Source: Selenomonadaceae bacterium
GTDB taxonomy: Bacteria > Bacillota > Negativicutes > Selenomonadales > Selenomonadaceae
Direction of reading: 5' to 3'
Assembly: GCA_017529085.1 (NCBI GenBank)
Contig: JAFXOC010000624.1
Span: forward strand, 1 to 8,539
DNA length: 8,539 nt
The position numbers were made by a program, and so were the translations under genes. The notes below the pieces were generated by a model. It did not search any database. It saw only the letters and a list, made by a program, of their open reading frames with translations, and was not told the origin of the DNA. Shown here in pieces: positions 5,679 to 8,539 of the stretch. Numbering within the stretch: the first letter of the stretch is position 1; each line of letters begins with the position of its first letter.

Positions 5679-6945
5679 TGACATTTTCCTTTCGGGAAAC
5701 TGCGACAATCACACCAAGCAACATAAAACAAGACACCATAGAACTTCCGCCGTAACTCATAAAGGGAAGAGTGACGCCCGTTAAAGGAAAAAATTTTGTG
5801 ACCCCTCCCATTATTATGAAAGTCTGCAAAAAAAACATAATTCCCGCGCCGAATATTAAGAGCATTTCCTCCTCTTTTACGGCTATTAAAGATATTAAAA
5901 CACATTGATAAAAAAGGAGCGCGTAGATAACGATAAGCGAAACAGAACCTGCCAACCCGAATTCCTCCGCTATCGCGGAAAATATGAAATCCGTATGCGC
6001 TTCGGGGATAAATGTCGGATAGCCTTTTGTAAATCCCGCCCCCCACACATTGCCGTTTTCGATTGCAAACAGGGACTCGATTATTTGATAAGCCGCGCCT
6101 CTGGGGTCGCTCCATGGATTAAGCCAAATATCAAAGCGAATTTTCACATGATTGAAAGCGCAATAACTTATAATCGCGCTTGTAACAAAGAAAATGAGCG
6201 CAAATATAAAGTAAGATTTATTTCCGGTCGCGGCGTAAGTCATAACAACCGCCACGGCGAAAAATATGAGAGCCGCTCCCAAATCTTTTGCCACTACGAA
6301 CATGAGAAGCGATGCGCCCCAAATCGCGATAAGCGGGGCTAAAAAACGAATCGGCGGCAAATTGAAAAACAAAAGCCGTTTTTTTCTTAAATCCAACGTT
6401 TTTCTGTGTTCGCTTAAATATGCGGCAAGAAAAAACACAAGCAATATTTTCGCGAACTCCGAAGGTTGTATTCTAAAACTGCCCAAGACGATCCAATTCT
6501 TGTTGCCGCCTATTTCCACGCCGAAAATAAGCGGCAACATAAGCAAAACTACGCATAAAATGCCCAAAACATATTCGTAATTTAACAGTCGCCTTAAAAA
6601 CTTTTCCGAGCGAACAACGACGATAAACGCCGCCATGCCCACGATAAACCAGCGAATTTGTGGTATCGTCAGAGCGTAGTCAAGTCTTGCTATCGCTAAA
6701 ATTCCAAGGCATGATAAAAAACAGGCGCAAGAAAACATCCAAGCGCACCGCCTCGATTTGGTCTTTACAATCACAACTTCGATAATAAACGCCACAATAA
6801 GCGCAGACGCTATCCAAGGCAGATATTTGAAATCGGCGTAACTTACGTTGCTTATAGTGGGATTTTTATGTATGAAAATAAGTGAAAATCCGCAAAACAA
6901 CATTAAAACGGTCGTAAAAAAAAACTTGAATATCGGCTTATTCAT
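5671..6945 (-). CDS. SEDS family peptidoglycan glycosyltransferase (FtsW/RodA/SpoVE)
   Basis: A polytopic membrane protein of 424 residues that should polymerise lipid II into glycan strands with the PBP encoded next to it. About ten to twelve hydrophobic segments are visible. Family hallmarks are NWIVLGSFRIQPSEFAKI at 150-167 (Q160, P161, S162, E163), AKDLGAALIFFAV at 219-231, HTDFIFSAIAEEFG at 317-330 carrying the conserved D319 thought to be catalytic in SEDS enzymes, and the signature GVTLPFMSYGGSS at 390-402. Two hydrophobic helices (about 8-26 and 43-60) precede the usual first SEDS helix, which ends in a RLD motif at 87-89. This layout recalls actinobacterial RodA-type proteins, so the symbol (ftsW, rodA or spoVE) is left open. 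The ATG at 6945 has no strong ribosome binding site and overlaps the phosphatase stop by 8 nt, pointing to translational coupling. Confidence 0.95.
   Translation of the reverse strand: MNKPIFKFFFTTVLMLFCGFSLIFIHKNPTISNVSYADFKYLPWIASALIVAFIIEVVIVKTKSRRCAWMFSCACFLSCLGILAIARLDYALTIPQIRWFIVGMAAFIVVVRSEKFLRRLLNYEYVLGILCVVLLMLPLIFGVEIGGNKNWIVLGSFRIQPSEFAKILLVFFLAAYLSEHRKTLDLRKKRLLFFNLPPIRFLAPLIAIWGASLLMFVVAKDLGAALIFFAVAVVMTYAATGNKSYFIFALIFFVTSAIISYCAFNHVKIRFDIWLNPWSDPRGAAYQIIESLFAIENGNVWGAGFTKGYPTFIPEAHTDFIFSAIAEEFGLAGSVSLIVIYALLFYQCVLISLIAVKEEEMLLIFGAGIMFFLQTFIIMGGVTKFFPLTGVTLPFMSYGGSSMVSCFMLLGVIVAVSRKENVNV
5687..5692 (-). promoter_or_regulatory. Ribosome binding site deciding the pbpA start
   Basis: AAAGGA lies inside the 3' end of the SEDS gene. 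It is 8 nt from the ATG at 5678 but only 2 nt from the ATG at 5684 and downstream of the ATG at 5708. It therefore supports 5678 over the longer alternatives. Confidence 0.65.
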
Positions 6946-7642
6946 CGTAAATCGCCACTACCGCCGTAATATTGTCCCTGGCAACCATCTTTAGCGCAAG
7001 TTTTACCATCATCTCCGCAGGATTTATATCATCGTTTGAAAGCATTTTTATGATATTTTCCTTATCAAGAACATTGGTAATTCCGTCCGTAGTAAGAAGC
7101 AACTTATCGCCTCTAAGAAGTTCCAATTTTCCCGTATCGACCTCAAGCTTTTTTTCGGTTCCCACAGCTCTTAATATATAATTTTTTTTCGGATGATGCA
7201 ACGCTTCTTCTTCTGTGATAACGCCTTCTTTAACCAACTTCGCCACATAAGAGTGGTCTTCGGTTATCTGATTTAAATTTCCGTTTCTAAAAACATAAAG
7301 TCTGCTGTCTCCAACATGAGCGTAATAAAGTATGTTTTTATCCGCATAAGCAAGTGTAGCCGTAGTCCCCATACCGTAATACTCGGGTTTCTCGTTCGCC
7401 TTACGGAGTATAACTTCATTAGCTAAAAGAATCGAATCCTTTAAAACCGACTCATCGATAAAATCCCTATCCGTCAAATAACTCTTTATCGTTTCGGTTA
7501 AAAGAGAACTGGCTACTTCCCCCGCAGCATGACCGCCCATGCCGTCCGCCACCAAGAGAATATTCTCCGATGCAAAAAGAGCGTCTTCGTTTGTTTCTCT
7601 GACAGAGCCCGCATCCGTATCTTGAAAAATCCGCATAATCAT
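6938..7642 (-). CDS. prpC: PP2C-type Ser/Thr protein phosphatase (PrpC/Stp), partner of PrkC
   Basis: A cytosolic metal-dependent phosphatase of 234 residues that should remove phosphate from proteins phosphorylated by the PASTA kinase of the same cluster. The PP2C motifs are complete and in order (numbered from the first ATG): RETNEDA at 15-21, VADGMGGH at 31-38 with metal ligand D33, MGTTATL at 91-97, GDSRLY at 111-116, EDHS at 128-131, TTDGITN at 184-190 with D186, and the final metal Asp in RDN at 222-224. Length is close to B. subtilis PrpC. Two starts are possible, ATG at 7642 and ATG at 7636. GGAGG (7646-7650) lies 3 nt from the first and 9 nt from the second, and family alignment (M-x-D-T-D-x-G) also favours 7636, so the first two residues may not be real. 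Its TAA lies within the first codons of the SEDS gene (ATGAATAA, 8-nt overlap). Confidence 0.95.
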   Translation of the reverse strand: MIMRIFQDTDAGSVRETNEDALFASENILLVADGMGGHAAGEVASSLLTETIKSYLTDRDFIDESVLKDSILLANEVILRKANEKPEYYGMGTTATLAYADKNILYYAHVGDSRLYVFRNGNLNQITEDHSYVAKLVKEGVITEEEALHHPKKNYILRAVGTEKKLEVDTGKLELLRGDKLLLTTDGITNVLDKENIIKMLSNDDINPAEMMVKLALKMVARDNITAVVAIYDE

Positions 7643-7645
7643 CTC

Positions 7646-7650
7646 CCTCC
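7646..7650 (-). promoter_or_regulatory. Ribosome binding site of the phosphatase gene
   Basis: The transcript reads TAAGGGAGGGAG here, with a GGAGG core. It is 3 nt from the ATG at 7642 and 9 nt from the in-frame ATG at 7636. Normal spacing favours the second ATG, so this site decides between the two starts. It sits in the 36-nt gap after yigZ, where I see no convincing promoter. Confidence 0.6.
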
Positions 7651-7678
7651 CTTAAACCTTGACACTTTTATGCGCCTT

Positions 7679-8311
7679 TTACGATATTGAAGACGGTCCC
7701 CACGTTTGCCCCAATTCTTTCGATAAAATTTTTCCCGAAGTTATATCCACCAAATCCGCCCGTATTTTTTCCGCTTCTTTAATCGGAAGCAAAACGTCAA
7801 AGGAAACCTTTTCGCCGTAGTCGCTTTCGTTTACTTTTATCTCGTGGGTCCTGAGATAATGCTCGATTAATGAAAGCAAAGAGTATTCAAATGATAGCTT
7901 CACGACTTTAAAGGGCAACATGGCGACTTTTTCAGCTTTTTCCAAAGCGTCGCCTGCGGCTTTGCCGTAGGCTCTCGTAAGCCCCGCCGCGCCTAATTTA
8001 ATTCCGCCGAAATATCTTACAACCACTACGACAGTATTCGTCAACTCGCGCTTTTTTATCGCGTCTATTATAGGCGCCCCCGCCGTACCGCTTGGCTCTC
8101 CGTCGTCGAAAAATTTCTCTTTGTCGTAATGTTCCCCTATAACGTAAGCGTAAGCTATATGCCGCGCCGAATAATGCTCTTTTTTTACCTTCGCCAAAAA
8201 TTCCTTCGCTTCTCTTTCACCAGCTGCAAAGGCGACTCTTCCGATAAACTTGCTGCGCTTTTCCTCGTAATACCCTTCAGAAACTCCCTCTACGGTGAAA
8301 TATTCTTTCAC
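7679..8311 (-). CDS. yigZ: YigZ/IMPACT family protein (UPF0029 plus DUF1949 domains)
   Basis: This 210-residue protein has the full YigZ architecture. The N-terminal UPF0029/Impact domain covers about residues 10-125, with KRSKFIG at 18-24, DDGEPSGTAGAPI at 69-81 and the signature VVRYFGGIKLGAAGLTRAY at 97-115. A smaller C-terminal DUF1949 ferredoxin-like domain covers about 135-200. Length is normal for the family. The biochemical role in bacteria is unsettled; eukaryotic IMPACT/Yih1 relatives regulate the kinase Gcn2, and bacterial members are cytosolic and often annotated as translation-related. The start is a GTG at 8311, supported by GGAGG at 8319-8323 seven nucleotides upstream, and it overlaps the preceding stop by 4 nt. 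A 36-nt gap separates it from the phosphatase gene, so it is probably in the same transcript. Family assignment is secure; function is not. Confidence 0.92.
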   Translation of the reverse strand: MKEYFTVEGVSEGYYEEKRSKFIGRVAFAAGEREAKEFLAKVKKEHYSARHIAYAYVIGEHYDKEKFFDDGEPSGTAGAPIIDAIKKRELTNTVVVVVRYFGGIKLGAAGLTRAYGKAAGDALEKAEKVAMLPFKVVKLSFEYSLLSLIEHYLRTHEIKVNESDYGEKVSFDVLLPIKEAEKIRADLVDITSGKILSKELGQTWGPSSIS

Positions 8312-8539
8312 TCCTTCACCTCCAAAGCGTTTCTAAGGGCTACGACTTCTTTTGCGACAAAGAGTCCGATAGGATTTTCTCTTGCCCGTATATCATCCAA
8401 TACCTCAAAATTCCCGTTGTTTTCGGCGGCAAGGCGAACTTTTCCTATGGAATGATACATGGCTTCGGCGTATCGTACGGTTTTTTCACGAATAGCCACC
8501 GTTAAATCATAACTCGTGTCTTGAAGGTCTGTGGAGGGA
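8308..8539 (-). CDS. C-terminal part of an unidentified protein, cut by the right window edge
   Basis: The reading frame stays open from the TGA stop at 8308-8310 to the window edge, giving 76 complete codons. A GTG at 8499 could be read as the start of a 63-residue protein, but no Shine-Dalgarno sequence precedes it and the frame continues upstream through 13 further sense codons. I therefore read it as the 3' end of a longer gene. The visible part is charged and probably helical, with a Lys/Arg/Glu-rich stretch, a central ENNGNFEVLDDIRARENPIG segment and an amphipathic end (LFVAKEVVALRNALEVKE). I do not recognise the family and assign no function. Its stop overlaps the yigZ start (GTGA), so the two genes are probably translationally coupled. 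That it is coding is fairly sure; that it is partial is likely. Confidence 0.65.
   Translation of the reverse strand, partial: PSTDLQDTSYDLTVAIREKTVRYAEAMYHSIGKVRLAAENNGNFEVLDDIRARENPIGLFVAKEVVALRNALEVKE

Noticed and set aside
5651..6115. 154-codon minus-strand frame inside the SEDS gene
   Set aside because: It is an out-of-frame shadow of the SEDS gene, with Arg/Cys/Phe-biased sequence and no known motif.
7659..7687. Plus-strand promoter-like sequence, TTGACA at 7659-7664 with TACGAT about 15 nt on
   Set aside because: The -10 match is partial and spacing is short. It would drive antisense transcription into yigZ with no plus-strand gene to serve. It is probably chance.

Overview
The window is a single-direction gene cluster. 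All nine coding regions lie on the minus strand, so the transcript reads from the right edge (8539) to the left (1). In transcription order they are: the C-terminal end of an unidentified gene cut by the right edge; yigZ; a PP2C Ser/Thr phosphatase (prpC/stp); a SEDS cell-wall glycosyltransferase; a class B penicillin-binding protein; a Ser/Thr kinase with three PASTA domains (prkC); the ribosome-assembly GTPase rsgA; ribulose-5-phosphate epimerase (rpe); and the 7-deazaguanine enzyme queC. The phosphatase-kinase-rsgA-rpe order is the classic Bacillota arrangement. The SEDS/PBP pair between phosphatase and kinase recalls the actinobacterial pstP-rodA-pbpA-pknA-pknB locus. Strong GGAGG ribosome binding sites and moderate-to-low GC fit Bacillota. 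A Negativicutes-like or related gut/anaerobic lineage is my best guess, but no marker here proves it.

Layout: 8308-8539 partial unknown gene, overlapping yigZ by 4 nt (GTGA); yigZ 7679-8311; a 36-nt gap holding the phosphatase ribosome binding site; phosphatase 6938-7642; SEDS 5671-6945 (8-nt overlap); PBP 4287-5678 (8-nt overlap); a 228-nt non-coding gap at 4059-4286; prkC 2280-4058; rsgA 1441-2283 (4-nt ATGA overlap); rpe 797-1444 (4-nt ATGA overlap); queC 113-790 (6-nt gap); then 112 nt of non-coding sequence to the left edge.

How the genes fit together: the extracellular PASTA domains of PrkC are of the kind that sense peptidoglycan or lipid II. The kinase phosphorylates cytoplasmic targets, PrpC reverses this, and the adjacent SEDS polymerase and PBP transpeptidase form a likely septal or elongation synthase pair under that control. 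RsgA, Rpe and QueC (ribosome maturation, pentose phosphate pathway, tRNA queuosine precursor) are housekeeping genes co-transcribed behind the kinase.

The most unusual part is the 228-nt gap between the PBP and prkC, the only real break in an otherwise tightly coupled chain. It holds (a) a GC-rich multi-hairpin repeat that begins directly after the PBP stop codon and has a second copy directly after the queC stop codon, and (b) an A/T-rich three-arm element. In (b), a perfect 23-bp inverted repeat and a perfect 23-nt mirror repeat share an arm. As RNA, this order of arms (pyrimidine, pyrimidine, purine) matches at 23 of 23 positions what an intramolecular major-groove triple helix needs, and it ends 13 nt before the prkC ribosome binding site. 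No RNA genes, CRISPR arrays, transposase genes or phage genes were seen.
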